This document shows positions 34,359 to 43,340 of a stretch of DNA of 64,000 bases, one piece after another. Made by a program: the position numbers and the translations under genes. The notes under the pieces are model-generated. The model saw only the letters and a program-made list of their open reading frames with translations, made no database searches and was not told where the DNA came from. The stretch comes from Frankia sp. QA3 (lineage in GTDB: Bacteria; Actinomycetota; Actinomycetes; Frankiales; Frankiaceae), in assembly GCF_000262465.1 (NCBI RefSeq), contig NZ_CM001489.1:6693819-6757818 (forward strand), given 5' to 3'. The number at the start of each line of letters is the position of its first letter. The stretch's first letter is position 1.

Positions 34359-34533
34359 TCGTCCGACCGGACGGGCGCGAGGCCGGCGCGTGGCCGCTGT
34401 AGACCCAGGGACAGGCACCGGCTGCCACCCTGCGGGGTTGTTCCGGCTATGCGTCCGTTTCGGGTCCGTTCATCTGACGGATGTACCCCAGCCCTGGGGT
34501 GCGCGGCCGGAGTCGCCCGCGCGTGTGGCACAG

Positions 34534-34722
34534 TACAATGCAGTGTCCGCCGGTTCGTGACCGGCTCGGGTGGCCTCAGGTCGAATGATCCCTGCGGGAC
34601 GTCTCCGCGGTGGAGCCTGTCGACGCACGGGTCCGGGTCGGGCTCGGCCATGGGTTGTTCGCCGCGGTCGTGGGCCGAGGGCGCGGACGATCCACTCTCA
34701 ACCTCTTCAGGAAGCGACTGCC
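34534..34722 (+). promoter_or_regulatory. rplS promoter and 5' leader
   Basis: TACAAT at 34534-34539 is one of the best -10 matches in the window; no TTGAC is visible upstream. Transcription would begin near 34546, leaving a leader of about 177 bases. Its first element is a perfect hairpin GCCGGT-TCGTG-ACCGGC at 34549-34565. The rest of the 364-base trmD-rplS gap holds no gene. Confidence 0.55.
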
Positions 34723-35079
34723 ATGCACACCCTGGACAGCCTCGACGCCGAGTCGCTGAGGACCGACGTGCCCGAGTTCTGGCCGGGCGACACCCTCAAG
34801 GTCCACGTGCGGGTCGTCGAAGGAAACCGTCAGCGCATCCAGGTGTTCCAGGGTGCCGTCATCCGTCGTCAGGGTGGCGGAGCGCGGGAGACCTTCACCG
34901 TCCGGAAGGTCAGCTTCGGCGTCGGAGTCGAGCGCACCTTCCCGCTGCACAGCCCGATCGTGTCCAAGATCGAGGTCGTGACCCGTGGTGACGTCCGCCG
35001 GGCGAAGCTGTACTACCTGCGTGAGCTGCGCGGTAAGGCCGCCAAGATCAAGGAGAAGCGGGAGCCGGTCTCGCGCTGA
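34723..35079 (+). CDS. rplS: 50S ribosomal protein L19
   Basis: 118 residues from ATG 34723, with AGGAAG upstream. L19 lies at the subunit interface. Family stretches: FWPGDTLKVHVRVVEGNRQR, QVFQGAVIRRQGGG, RKVSFGVGVERTFPLHSP and RRAKLYYLRELRGKAAKIKE. Separate promoter, so likely its own transcription unit within the trmD-lepB region. Confidence 0.97.
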   Translation: MHTLDSLDAESLRTDVPEFWPGDTLKVHVRVVEGNRQRIQVFQGAVIRRQGGGARETFTVRKVSFGVGVERTFPLHSPIVSKIEVVTRGDVRRAKLYYLRELRGKAAKIKEKREPVSR

Positions 35080-35145
35080 CGCTCTCGTCACCCAGTGCCC
35101 CGCCCGGACCTCTTGTCGGCGACTTGCCGGTTCTCCGTGCACGTG

Positions 35146-35174
35146 TTGACCCTGTTCTTGGACGAAGATAGGCG
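35146..35174 (+). promoter_or_regulatory. Candidate lepB promoter
   Basis: TTGACC at 35146-35151 is followed by GATAGG/TAGGCG (35167-35174), a spacing of 15-17 bases depending on the -10 chosen. It would give a leader of about 85 bases for lepB. Confidence 0.4.
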
Positions 35175-35263
35175 GCACGGTCCGCAGCGACGTCGCAAGG
35201 GGCGGCTGGTGGCACGTCGACCGGTCCGATGAGGTCAGACGGTCGATCCAGCGAGGTGGCGGA

Positions 35264-36418
35264 GTGAACGCATCCAGCCCGGGTGGGCATCGTCCGCCGG
35301 GAGACGCGGGAGGCGACCGGCCCGTAGACGATCCACGACGGGTCGGCCCCGCCTCCGAGGGATCGCCGCGGGTCTCACATCCGCGGGATGATGCCGACGG
35401 CGAGCGGCCCGGGTGGGCTGCTGACTCCGTGGAACCCCGCGACGATATCGACGGCCCGGCCGCGCTCGACAGCGCGGGCGGGGCGCCGGCCGTGGGATCG
35501 GACGAGCGGGGCGGCGGCGGTCGTCGGGTCGCCCGGCCCGGTTCGGGAGTCCGGGGCCGAGGTTCGTTCCTGCGCGAGCTGCCCGTGCTCGTTCTGGTCG
35601 CCTTTCTGCTGGCACTGCTCATCAAGGCGTTGCTGGTCCAGGCTTTCTGGATCCCGTCCGAGTCGATGGAACGGACCCTGCTGGTCGACGACCGTGTGCT
35701 GGTCAACAAGGTCGTCTACCATTTTCGTGACGTACACCGGGGCGAGGTCGTCGTCTTCAACGGCAAGGGGACGGGCTTCGACCATCAGGAGTCGATCGTT
35801 CCCAAGCCGACCAACGTCTTCAGCAAGTTCGTCCGTGGTGCGCAGAACCTCCTCGGTCTCGGGGCCCCGAGTGAAACCGATTTCATCAAGCGGGTCATCG
35901 GGGTCGGCGGCGACACGGTCGCGTGCTGCGACGCGGAGGGTCGGGTGACGGTCAACAGCCATCCGCTGGACGAGCCGTACGTGTACCAGAACGACTACCA
36001 GCGTTTCGGCCCGGTGAAGGTGCCCGCTGGCTATCTGTGGGTGATGGGTGATCACCGGGGGGCGTCGTCCGATGCCCGCCAGAACGGACCGATCCCGAAG
36101 GACAAGGTGGTGGGGCGCGCCTTCGTCCGGGTCTGGCCGCTGAGCCGGCTCGGTTTCCTGGGCGTGCCGGACACCTTCAGCGCAATACCCGCCGCGGCGG
36201 TCGCTCCTCGCGCGACGCCGGCACCGACCACACCCGCGGCGCTGACCAGACCCGGCGCGGCGGCGGCCCGGTCCGGGGCGGGCCTGCCGGCCACGGACGA
36301 CACGTCCCTGCTGGCGCTCGTGGCGCTGACCCCGCCGGCGTGGCGGGCGCGGCGCCGCCATGGGTCGCTCATCGTCGCAGGGGGTTCGGTCCCGTCGCGG
36401 CGCCGCGGATCCCCATGA
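35264..36418 (+). CDS. lepB: Signal peptidase I
   Basis: 384 residues from GTG 35264. Removes signal peptides on the outer face of the membrane. A disordered cytosolic N-terminal stretch of ~100 residues leads to one transmembrane segment (about 105-125). The catalytic serine is Ser134 in PSESMERT, the general base Lys209 in DFIKRVIGVGGD, and the GDHRGASSDARQNGPI box is present. A long Ala/Pro-rich C-terminal tail follows; both end extensions exceed the usual ~260-residue form. The stop overlaps rnhB as ATGA. Confidence 0.95.
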   Translation: MNASSPGGHRPPGDAGGDRPVDDPRRVGPASEGSPRVSHPRDDADGERPGWAADSVEPRDDIDGPAALDSAGGAPAVGSDERGGGGRRVARPGSGVRGRGSFLRELPVLVLVAFLLALLIKALLVQAFWIPSESMERTLLVDDRVLVNKVVYHFRDVHRGEVVVFNGKGTGFDHQESIVPKPTNVFSKFVRGAQNLLGLGAPSETDFIKRVIGVGGDTVACCDAEGRVTVNSHPLDEPYVYQNDYQRFGPVKVPAGYLWVMGDHRGASSDARQNGPIPKDKVVGRAFVRVWPLSRLGFLGVPDTFSAIPAAAVAPRATPAPTTPAALTRPGAAAARSGAGLPATDDTSLLALVALTPPAWRARRRHGSLIVAGGSVPSRRRGSP

Positions 36419-37140
36419 GCCCGCGCGGGGTCGTGATCCGGCGCGACGCCGGCCTGTTCGGTTACGAGCGGGCGTTGCTGCGCTGCGGGCTGGGCCCGGT
36501 CGCTGGGGTCGATGAGGCGGGTCGCGGCGCCTGCGCCGGTCCGTTGGTCGTCGCTGCGGTGGTGCTGGGCCCGAATAGCAGGCGCCGGCTGTCGGCCCGG
36601 CTGGCGGACTCCAAACTGTTGACCGAGCAGGTCCGGGAAAGCCTCTTCGACGAGGTCCTGAGCGCCGCCACGGACTGGTCGACGGTCGTGATTCCCGCGG
36701 CGGAGATCGACCGGACCGGCGTACACGTGGCCAACGTCACCGGCATGCGACGTGCCGTGGCGCGGCTGGCGCGTCGGCCGGGCTACGTGCTCACGGACGG
36801 GTTTGCGGTCGCCGGCTTCGGGACGGAATCGTTGGCGGTGGTGAAGGGGGATCGGGTTGCCGCGTGCGTCGCGGCGGCCTCGATCGTGGCGAAGGTGACG
36901 AGGGACCGGATCATGCGTGCGTTGCACACGCGCTATGCCGAGTACGATTTCGCGCAGCACAAGGGATACGTCACCGCGGCCCACGCGGCGGCGCTGGCGC
37001 GGTACGGACCGTGTGACGAGCACCGGAAGTCGTACGTCAACGTGGCTGCGCATGCGGTGCCGACGAGGGAAGCCCGATCATTGCGGCTGGAGGACAGAGT
37101 GCTTGCGACCAGCCTGCACGGCGTCACGGAGACCGCATGA
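36415..37140 (+). CDS. rnhB: Ribonuclease HII
   Basis: 241 residues from ATG 36415, overlapping the lepB stop. Removes ribonucleotides from DNA. Catalytic Asp-Glu lie in GVDEAGRGACAGP, the third acidic residue in LTDGFAV; SLAVVKGDRVAACVAAASIVAKVTRD and HKGYVTAAH are characteristic. A Ser/Arg-rich C-terminal segment of about 30 residues is extra. It overlaps the DUF2469 gene as ATGA, a common actinobacterial neighbour. Confidence 0.95.
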   Translation: MSPRGVVIRRDAGLFGYERALLRCGLGPVAGVDEAGRGACAGPLVVAAVVLGPNSRRRLSARLADSKLLTEQVRESLFDEVLSAATDWSTVVIPAAEIDRTGVHVANVTGMRRAVARLARRPGYVLTDGFAVAGFGTESLAVVKGDRVAACVAAASIVAKVTRDRIMRALHTRYAEYDFAQHKGYVTAAHAAALARYGPCDEHRKSYVNVAAHAVPTREARSLRLEDRVLATSLHGVTETA

Positions 37141-37433
37141 GCGCGGAAGACCTCGAGAAGTACGAGACCGAGATGGAGCTCCAGCTCTACCGCGAGTACC
37201 GCGACGTGGTGGGGCTGTTCTCGTACGTCATCGAGACCGAACGTCGGTTCTACCTCGCCAACGAGTACCAGATCGAGGTCAGGAACAGTACGGACGGTGA
37301 GGTCTTCTTCGAGTTGACCCTGCGGGACGCCTGGGTGTGGGACATGTTCCGCCCGGCACGTTTTGTAAAGAATGTCCGGGTCGTTACCTTCAAGGATATC
37401 AATGTGGAGGAGCTGACCAAGGCCGAGCTCTGA
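37137..37433 (+). CDS. DUF2469 protein
   Basis: 98 residues from ATG 37137, overlapping the rnhB stop. The sequence SAEDLEKYETEMELQLYREY followed by DVVGLFSYVIETERRFYLAN is nearly invariant in actinobacteria, where the gene always lies between rnhB and yraN. No biochemical function is known. The protein is acidic, without membrane segments. Tight conservation suggests a core role in this lineage. Confidence 0.95.
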   Translation: MSAEDLEKYETEMELQLYREYRDVVGLFSYVIETERRFYLANEYQIEVRNSTDGEVFFELTLRDAWVWDMFRPARFVKNVRVVTFKDINVEELTKAEL

Positions 37434-37816
37434 GGCTCCACTCCTGGTCGCAAGCCCTGTCCGGCGCTGCTCCCCCGGCTCTGCCCATGGGGCCGGGGAT
37501 CCGTCCGTCACCTTGGATTCCCGACGCACGGGGGTCCGTGGCGCTTTCCTGGGCTGCAGTTCCTACGGCCTCCCGCCAGGTGTTGTGCTCTGGTTCTGGA
37601 CACAGCACTCTCCCCGAGGCACCTGTCTGCATCGGCCGCCCGCCTGCGCCGGGGTCGCCCGGGTCATGCCCAGCCGGGTCGGTCTGTCCGCGGCACACCT
37701 GTGGACAAGGTTCCGTCTTCCACATGTTGATCAAGGGCCCTGGTTGTTTCCATTCGCCGCCGCGACGCTGAAGCAGGCCGGCGGGCGCACGTCCCCCGGC
37801 GGACGGGAGCGTGGCG
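37434..37816. other. Intergenic region with two inverted DnaA-box sequences
   Basis: 383 bases without a credible gene. TGTGGACAA at 37700-37708 is the reverse of TTGTCCACA, the actinobacterial DnaA box; TCTTCCACA at 37716-37724 is one base from TTTTCCACA and faces the other way, seven bases apart. The surroundings are slightly less GC-rich. Confidence 0.45.
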
Positions 37817-38173
37817 ATGCGGGCGAAGGACGCACTGGGCCGGTTCGGGGAGGAGGTCGCGTCCCGGCATCTGGCGGCGGGCGGCGCGGCGATCCTCGAC
37901 CGCAACTGGCGTTGCCGGGAGGGCGAGCTCGATCTCGTGGTCCAGGACGGGCCCGATCTGGTGTTCTGCGAGGTCAAGACCCGCTCCGGGACACGTTACG
38001 GGTCCGCCGCGGAGGCGGTCGTCGGTCGGAAGGCGGCCCGGATCCGCCGGTTGGCCGCACGCTGGCTCGCGGAGCACCCGCACGTCCCCTCCCCGGTGCG
38101 CTTCGACGTGGTGCTGGTGTCCCGCCCGCCGGCCGGTCCGGTCCGCGTCGAGCATCTGCGGGGTGCGTTCTGA
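37817..38173 (+). CDS. yraN: UPF0102 (YraN) nuclease-fold protein
   Basis: 118 residues from ATG 37817, seven bases after GGACGGGAG; GTG 37811 is too close to that site. YraN proteins have a restriction-endonuclease-like fold. Visible: LGRFGEEVASRHL, ILDRNWRCREGELDLV with the acidic residues of the fold, and FCEVKTRSGTRYG with ExK. Its role is not settled, though the gene is always beside comM and dprA in actinobacteria. The stop overlaps comM by one base. Confidence 0.93.
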   Translation: MRAKDALGRFGEEVASRHLAAGGAAILDRNWRCREGELDLVVQDGPDLVFCEVKTRSGTRYGSAAEAVVGRKAARIRRLAARWLAEHPHVPSPVRFDVVLVSRPPAGPVRVEHLRGAF

Positions 38174-39711
38174 TGGCGCTCGCCCGGGCGCGAGCGGTGG
38201 CGGTCCTCGGAGTCGAGGGACATCTTGTCGAGGTCGAGGCGGATCTAGCCGACGGCCTGCCGCGTCTGACCCTCATCGGCCTGCCTGACGCTGCTCTGCA
38301 CGAGGCGCGTGACCGAATCCGCGCCGCGGTGGTCAATTCCGGCCAGCGTTGGCCGAACCGCCGGATCACCCTTGGCCTGTTTCCCGCCACCCTGCCGAAG
38401 GCGGGCAGCGGCTTCGACCTGGCGATGGCGGTCGCCGTGCTCGGTGCCGCCGCGGTGGTGCCGCCGGACTCCCTGCTCCGCCGGGTGTTCATCGGTGAGC
38501 TGGCCCTGGACGGCCGCGTGCGCGCGGTGAGAGGAGTGCTGCCGGCCGTGCTCAAGGCGGCCGCCGCGGGTGTCGAACGAGTGGTGGTCCCGGCAGCCAA
38601 CGCGGCCGAGGCGGCACTGGTGCTCGGCGCCCGTGTCGAGCCGGCCACCGATCTGGCCGGAGTCCTGGCGGTCCTGCGCGGGGAGATGGCTGCGCCGAGG
38701 GTGCTGGTTGCGTCGCCCGTCGCATCCGTGCCGACCGGTGCGGCGAGCGTCGACCTGGCGGACGTGGCCGGCCAGACCCGAGGCCGGCTCGCCGTCGAGG
38801 TCGCCGCGGCGGGCGGGCATCACCTGTTCATGCAGGGGCCGCCGGGCAGCGGGAAGACGATGCTGGCCGACCGGCTGCCCGGCCTGCTGCCGATGCTCGA
38901 CACCGATGCCTCGCTGGAGGTGACGGCGGTGCACTCGGTCGCCGGTCTGCTACCGCCGGACGGTCCCCTCGTGACCCGCCCGCCCTACCGCAGCCCACAT
39001 CACAGCGCGACCCCGGCCGCGCTGGTCGGGTCGGGCTCCGCGGTCATCCGCCCGGGGCTGGCCAGCCAGGCCCATCACGGAATTCTCTTCCTGGACGAAG
39101 CCCCGGAATTCGCGCGGCAGAGTCTCGACGCACTGCGCCAGCCGTTGGAGAGCGGCACGATCGAGGTGGCCAGGGCCCGGGCGACGGCCCGCTTTCCGGC
39201 GCGGTTCCAGCTGGTCCTCGCCGCCAACCCGTGCCCCTGCGCGAAGGCACGCGGGCCGCGGGGGACGGGCTGTGAGTGCCCGAGCCTGGTGCGCCGGCGC
39301 TACCTCGCCCGCCTCTCCGGTCCGCTGCTGGACCGGATCGACATCCAGGTGGCGCTGAGCGCCCCCAGCCGGGCCGAGCTCAAGGCCGACCTCGGCCGCT
39401 CGGACACCTCGGCGCAGGTCGCCGCCCGGGTGGCGGGAGCCAGGGCGCTGGCCAGCACCCGGCTGGCGGACACCCCGTGGCGGGTCAACGCGGAGGTGCC
39501 GGGTCCGGCGCTGCGCCGTCTCTGGCCGCTGCCCGCGAAGGTCACGGCGGTGGCCGAGCGGGCCTTCGACGCGGGCCTGCTCACCGCTCGTGGCCTTGAC
39601 CGCGTCCACCGCCTGGCCTGGACCTTCGCCGACCTCGCCGGGCGGGCGTCGCCGGGGCCGGAGCAGTTCGGGGCCGCGCTGGATCTGAGGCTGCCCGGAT
39701 GGGTGGCATGA
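38173..39711 (+). CDS. comM: YifB/ComM Mg-chelatase-like AAA+ ATPase
   Basis: 512 residues from ATG 38173. The N-terminal Lon-like domain begins with ARAVAVLGVEG and VEADLADGLP; the AAA+ core has Walker A GPPGSGKTMLA, Walker B ILFLDEAPEF and the conserved FQLVLAANPCPC with a zinc-type CxC...CxC cysteine cluster. In Vibrio and Haemophilus ComM is a helicase for branch migration in natural transformation; in actinobacteria the role is presumed similar. It overlaps dprA as ATGA. Confidence 0.95.
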   Translation: MALARARAVAVLGVEGHLVEVEADLADGLPRLTLIGLPDAALHEARDRIRAAVVNSGQRWPNRRITLGLFPATLPKAGSGFDLAMAVAVLGAAAVVPPDSLLRRVFIGELALDGRVRAVRGVLPAVLKAAAAGVERVVVPAANAAEAALVLGARVEPATDLAGVLAVLRGEMAAPRVLVASPVASVPTGAASVDLADVAGQTRGRLAVEVAAAGGHHLFMQGPPGSGKTMLADRLPGLLPMLDTDASLEVTAVHSVAGLLPPDGPLVTRPPYRSPHHSATPAALVGSGSAVIRPGLASQAHHGILFLDEAPEFARQSLDALRQPLESGTIEVARARATARFPARFQLVLAANPCPCAKARGPRGTGCECPSLVRRRYLARLSGPLLDRIDIQVALSAPSRAELKADLGRSDTSAQVAARVAGARALASTRLADTPWRVNAEVPGPALRRLWPLPAKVTAVAERAFDAGLLTARGLDRVHRLAWTFADLAGRASPGPEQFGAALDLRLPGWVA

Positions 39712-41015
39712 GCGCGACCACCCGGCCTTCCGACCCGCCCGAGCCCGGCGCCGACCTGTCCGCACCGGAGGCGGCGGTCCCCTTGCGGTCAGCGGCGAGT
39801 AGAGCCGATGTCGTGGCCCCGCCGGCCGAGGAGGGCAGTGGGGAGCTGAGCGACGCGGCGATACCCGGTGGCTTGGCGGAGACGGATCCGGAGCGACTCG
39901 CCCGCATCGCGCTGACCCGGGCGTTCGGACCCGAACATCAGCGCGTGGCCATCGAGGTGGGACGGCGCGGCGCGGCTCGGGTGTGGGCCGAGCTGCGGTC
40001 GGCGCATCCCGGGGTGGATCCCCTGCGCGACCTGGACGCCGCGTCGAGGGTCGGCGCCCGGCTGGTATGCCCGCAGGATCCCGAATGGCCGATTGAGCTC
40101 GATGCGCTGGATCGCCTCCGCGACGAGGGCGACGGCTCCGCGATCGGTGCCCCACTGTGCCTGTGGGTGCGCGGCCCCGGTGACCTGCGCGAGCTCGCGT
40201 CGCGGGCGGTTGCCGTGGTGGGTTGCCGGGCCGCCACGAGCTACGGTCTGCATCTCGCCGGCGAGATCGCCTTCGCGATGGCGGAGCAGGGTTGGGCGGT
40301 CGTGTCGGGGGCGGCGTTCGGGATCGATGCCGCGGCGCATCGCGGCGCGCTGGCCGCGGCCGGGCCGACCGTCGCCGTCCTCGCCGGCGGCGTCGACGTG
40401 CCGTATCCGGCTGCCCATGTGGAGCTGCTGGCCGAGGTCGCCCGCACGGGCGCCGTCGTCAGCGAGGTCCCGCCCGGTACCCCGCCCTTCCGCCGGCGGT
40501 TCCTGACCCGGAATCGAGTGATCGCCGCCCTGTGCCGGGGCACCGTGCTGGTCGAGGCCGGCCTTCGCAGCGGCGCGCTCAACACCGTCGCCCACGCCCG
40601 CCGGCTCGGCCGCCAGGTGATGGCCGTGCCCGGGCCGGTGACCAGCGCGATGAGCGCCGGGTGCCACCGGTTGCTCCGCGACTTCCGGGAACAGACCGTG
40701 CTGGTCACCGGGGCCGAGGACATCAGTGAGGAGATCGCGGCCATGGGCCGGTTCGCTGCGCGCCCACCGATGGCCGTCGGGCCTCGTGACGAATTGTCCG
40801 CGATGGTGCGGGATCTGCTCGACGCGATGCCTTCCCGCGCTGCGGTCGGCGTGTCGGTGTTGGCCCAGCGGACCGGACTGCGCCCGGAGGAGGTGCTGGC
40901 CATGCTGGGGCCGCTCGTGGTGGAGGGGCTGGTCGAGAGCGTTCCCGACGGTTACCGGCTGACCCCGCTCGGTCGGGCGCCATCCAACGCACGGTCCCGG
41001 TCCCGCCTCTTCTGA
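39708..41015 (+). CDS. dprA: DNA-processing protein DprA
   Basis: 435 residues from ATG 39708, overlapping comM. DprA protects incoming single-stranded DNA and loads RecA. After a disordered N-terminal ~60 residues come a helical region and the Rossmann-type core: VAVVGCRAATSYG, VVSGAAFGIDAAAHRGAL, VAVLAGGVDVPYP, LTRNRVIAALCRGTVLVEAG and GRQVMAVPGPVTS. A C-terminal winged-helix (DLLDAMPSRAAVG, LAQRTGLRPEEVLAML) completes it. No competence pili genes are in this window. Confidence 0.95.
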   Translation: MSATTRPSDPPEPGADLSAPEAAVPLRSAASRADVVAPPAEEGSGELSDAAIPGGLAETDPERLARIALTRAFGPEHQRVAIEVGRRGAARVWAELRSAHPGVDPLRDLDAASRVGARLVCPQDPEWPIELDALDRLRDEGDGSAIGAPLCLWVRGPGDLRELASRAVAVVGCRAATSYGLHLAGEIAFAMAEQGWAVVSGAAFGIDAAAHRGALAAAGPTVAVLAGGVDVPYPAAHVELLAEVARTGAVVSEVPPGTPPFRRRFLTRNRVIAALCRGTVLVEAGLRSGALNTVAHARRLGRQVMAVPGPVTSAMSAGCHRLLRDFREQTVLVTGAEDISEEIAAMGRFAARPPMAVGPRDELSAMVRDLLDAMPSRAAVGVSVLAQRTGLRPEEVLAMLGPLVVEGLVESVPDGYRLTPLGRAPSNARSRSRLF

Positions 41016-41171
41016 GCCCAGACCCCGTCCGGATACCGGCCCGATCCGGTGGGGTCTCGCTCGGGGACCGCCCGGACGGCCGTCCCAGCAGCCGGCCCGC
41101 GCGGTCCTCGCTCCCACTTGTCGGCGGTCCACGGTCTTGACGGGGCAACCAGGTACGGAGACGGTCCTCGC

Positions 41172-42278
41172 ATGGCATCGCACCGTGATCGTGGCTTCGG
41201 GCGTGGCCGGGCGGCTCCTGTCCCGAGGCAAGCCCGGCCGGCGAGCGCGCACCCTGCTCCGGAGTCGGCAGCCCCCGAAGGAGACGGAGCGGGTTGGGCT
41301 GCGGCGATCGCGGGCTTCCGGCGCCACCTCGTCGCCGAGCTGGACCGGTCGCCGGAGACGGTGCGTGCCTACGGCGCCGATCTCGCGAGCCTGCGCGCGC
41401 ACGCGGAGCGGGAGGGGTGCCCGGATCTCGCCGACCTGGACCTGACGGTTCTGCGCAGCTGGTTGGCCACCATGCGCGCGGCCGGTGCCGCTCCGGCGAC
41501 ACTTGCGCGGCGTGCCTCGCTGGCCCGGGTGTTTTCGGCCTATGCGGCCCGCCGCGGATTCCTGGCGACCGATGTGGCCGCCCGGCTGGTCGGCGCCCGC
41601 GCGATCCGGCAGGTACCGCAGGTCCTGACCGCCGTGGCCGCCCGCCAGCTCCTGGACGCGGTGGCTGGGGTGGGCCCGGCACAAGGCGAAGGCGGCGGCC
41701 CGGCCGCCGCGGAAGCACGGCGCTCCGCCGAGCTACAGCCGCGCCGCGATGGCGATCCGGCCGTGCGACGGGCTCTCGGCCTGCGTGACGCGCTCGTGCT
41801 TGAGCTGCTCTACGGCAGCGGGGTGCGGGTGTCCGAGCTGTGCGGACTGGACCTCGGGGACGTCGACGACGAGCGGCGGCTGCTGCGGGTGCATGGTAAG
41901 GGTGGCCGGGAGCGCAGTGTTCCTTTCGGGGTGCCCGCTGCCGGAGCGCTGCGGGCGTGGCGGACCTCGGGCCGCCCGCTGCTCGCCTCGCCCCGAAGCG
42001 GGGTGGCGCTGATGCTGGGGCAGCTCGGCGGCCGGCTCGATCCGCGGACGGTGCGGCGGATCCTGGCGCGCTGCGCGCAGACCTGCGCCGTCCCTGCGGG
42101 GCTCACGCCGCACGGACTGCGTCATTCGGCGGCGACCCACATGCTTGAGGGAGGCGCCGATCTGCGGTCTGTCCAGGAGTTTCTCGGCCATACCAGTCTC
42201 GCCACCACGCAGATCTACACGCATGTGACCCCGGAGCGGCTCCGCGCGGCCTTCGATCAGGCGCACCCGCGGGCCTGA
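41172..42278 (+). CDS. xerC: Tyrosine recombinase XerC-like
   Basis: 368 residues from ATG 41172; the usual family length is about 300, and a further upstream GTG (41049) also reads in frame, so the start is uncertain. The SAM-like N-terminal domain has FRRHLVAELDRSPETVRAY. Catalytic residues: Arg219 in GSGVRVSEL, Lys243 in HGKGGRERSVPF, HGLRHSAATH and LGHTSLATTQIYTH with the nucleophile tyrosine. Probably resolves chromosome dimers at dif. An Ala/Gly/Glu insert lies near residue 175. Convergent with the M23 gene, 21 bases away. Confidence 0.92.
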   Translation: MASHRDRGFGRGRAAPVPRQARPASAHPAPESAAPEGDGAGWAAAIAGFRRHLVAELDRSPETVRAYGADLASLRAHAEREGCPDLADLDLTVLRSWLATMRAAGAAPATLARRASLARVFSAYAARRGFLATDVAARLVGARAIRQVPQVLTAVAARQLLDAVAGVGPAQGEGGGPAAAEARRSAELQPRRDGDPAVRRALGLRDALVLELLYGSGVRVSELCGLDLGDVDDERRLLRVHGKGGRERSVPFGVPAAGALRAWRTSGRPLLASPRSGVALMLGQLGGRLDPRTVRRILARCAQTCAVPAGLTPHGLRHSAATHMLEGGADLRSVQEFLGHTSLATTQIYTHVTPERLRAAFDQAHPRA

Positions 42279-42299
42279 GCCACTCCGGACGGTTCCCGA

Positions 42300-43340
42300 T
42301 CATCCCCGGCGCAGGGCCAGCAGGCGAGGTGTGATCCGCCGGAACGAATCCAAGGGGTCGAGATACTCGACGCCGCGCAGCAGCCCCCAGTGCAGGCACG
42401 TTGTCGTGGGACAGCCGGGGTGGCCGGCGGAGAGCCAACCGAGCAGGTCGCCTGCCCGGACAACGGCACCCGCGGTGACGGCGGGCTGCAGCGGTTCGTA
42501 AGTCGTGCGGACCGCCCCGTGACCGATGGTGACCACGCCTCGCCCGGCCACCGGACCCGCGAAGCTCACCGTTCCGGCGGCGGCCGCGAGGACCGGGCCG
42601 GCCGGCGACCCCAGCAGATCGACACCACGGTGGCCGGGCCCGAAGGGCGTTGCCGGGCGTTGGAAGGCTCGGCTCACCGCCACCGGGCCCGCAAGAGGCC
42701 ACTGCAGCGGCGGAATGCCGTCTGCCGTCGCGGGCGCAGCCGTCGCGGCGGACCGGTCGGAAGTGCCGGACGGCGGTGCGCGGTGTGGCGCCCGCACACC
42801 ACCGTCCGGCGGATCGGCGGCCGGCGGGGGCAGGGCCGGTCGCCGAGGGTCCCCGGGCCGAGGGGAATCCGGCTCGGGGGGTCGGTGGGTGGAGGGAGGG
42901 CCGCCCGGGCCCGGTCCGGTGTGGGCGCCTCGCCCGGGCCCGGACGCGCTGGGTGCCGGTGTCGTCGTGCTTGGGGCGGAGGGGACCGTGCTGGCGGGGG
43001 GCGCGTCAGGCGATGGGGTGGGGCGCCGCGGCGCGGCGGTTACCGCCGCGCCAGGGATCGGTGCTGAGGTCGTGGCGGCGACAGGTTCTGGTGCCACCCT
43101 CAGCGCCTGGCCGATCGTGTCGTTCGGGCCCGGCCCGCCCCGCAGGCCGGTCACGTGGCCGACGCCGAGATCTGTACCTGGCCGTGGGCCGGCTGGGCCA
43201 GGAGTACGCGCGGTGATGGTGGCGGGCGGCCCGCTCCCACGCGTGTTGATCGGAACTTCGGCGGGCCAGCCGACGGCGATCAGCAGCGCGATCGCCGGGA
43301 TGACGAGCCAGAGTGGATCGAAGCGGGGCATTCTAGGCAT
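42300..43340 (-). CDS. M23-family (LytM) domain protein, secreted
   Basis: 346 residues from ATG 43340 (a GGAGG lies 10 bases upstream; ATG 43331 also fits). An N-terminal hydrophobic segment (PLWLVIPAIALLIAVGW) is a signal or membrane anchor, followed by about 170 disordered Pro/Ser/Thr-rich residues and a C-terminal peptidase M23 domain. The HxxxD motif reads GHRGVD, but the second motif, usually HxH, reads CLHWG, so the first histidine is cysteine. It may bind peptidoglycan or regulate another hydrolase rather than cut. Similar Cys variants occur in other actinobacteria, as far as I recall. Confidence 0.88.
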   Translation of the reverse strand: MPRMPRFDPLWLVIPAIALLIAVGWPAEVPINTRGSGPPATITARTPGPAGPRPGTDLGVGHVTGLRGGPGPNDTIGQALRVAPEPVAATTSAPIPGAAVTAAPRRPTPSPDAPPASTVPSAPSTTTPAPSASGPGRGAHTGPGPGGPPSTHRPPEPDSPRPGDPRRPALPPPAADPPDGGVRAPHRAPPSGTSDRSAATAAPATADGIPPLQWPLAGPVAVSRAFQRPATPFGPGHRGVDLLGSPAGPVLAAAAGTVSFAGPVAGRGVVTIGHGAVRTTYEPLQPAVTAGAVVRAGDLLGWLSAGHPGCPTTTCLHWGLLRGVEYLDPLDSFRRITPRLLALRRG

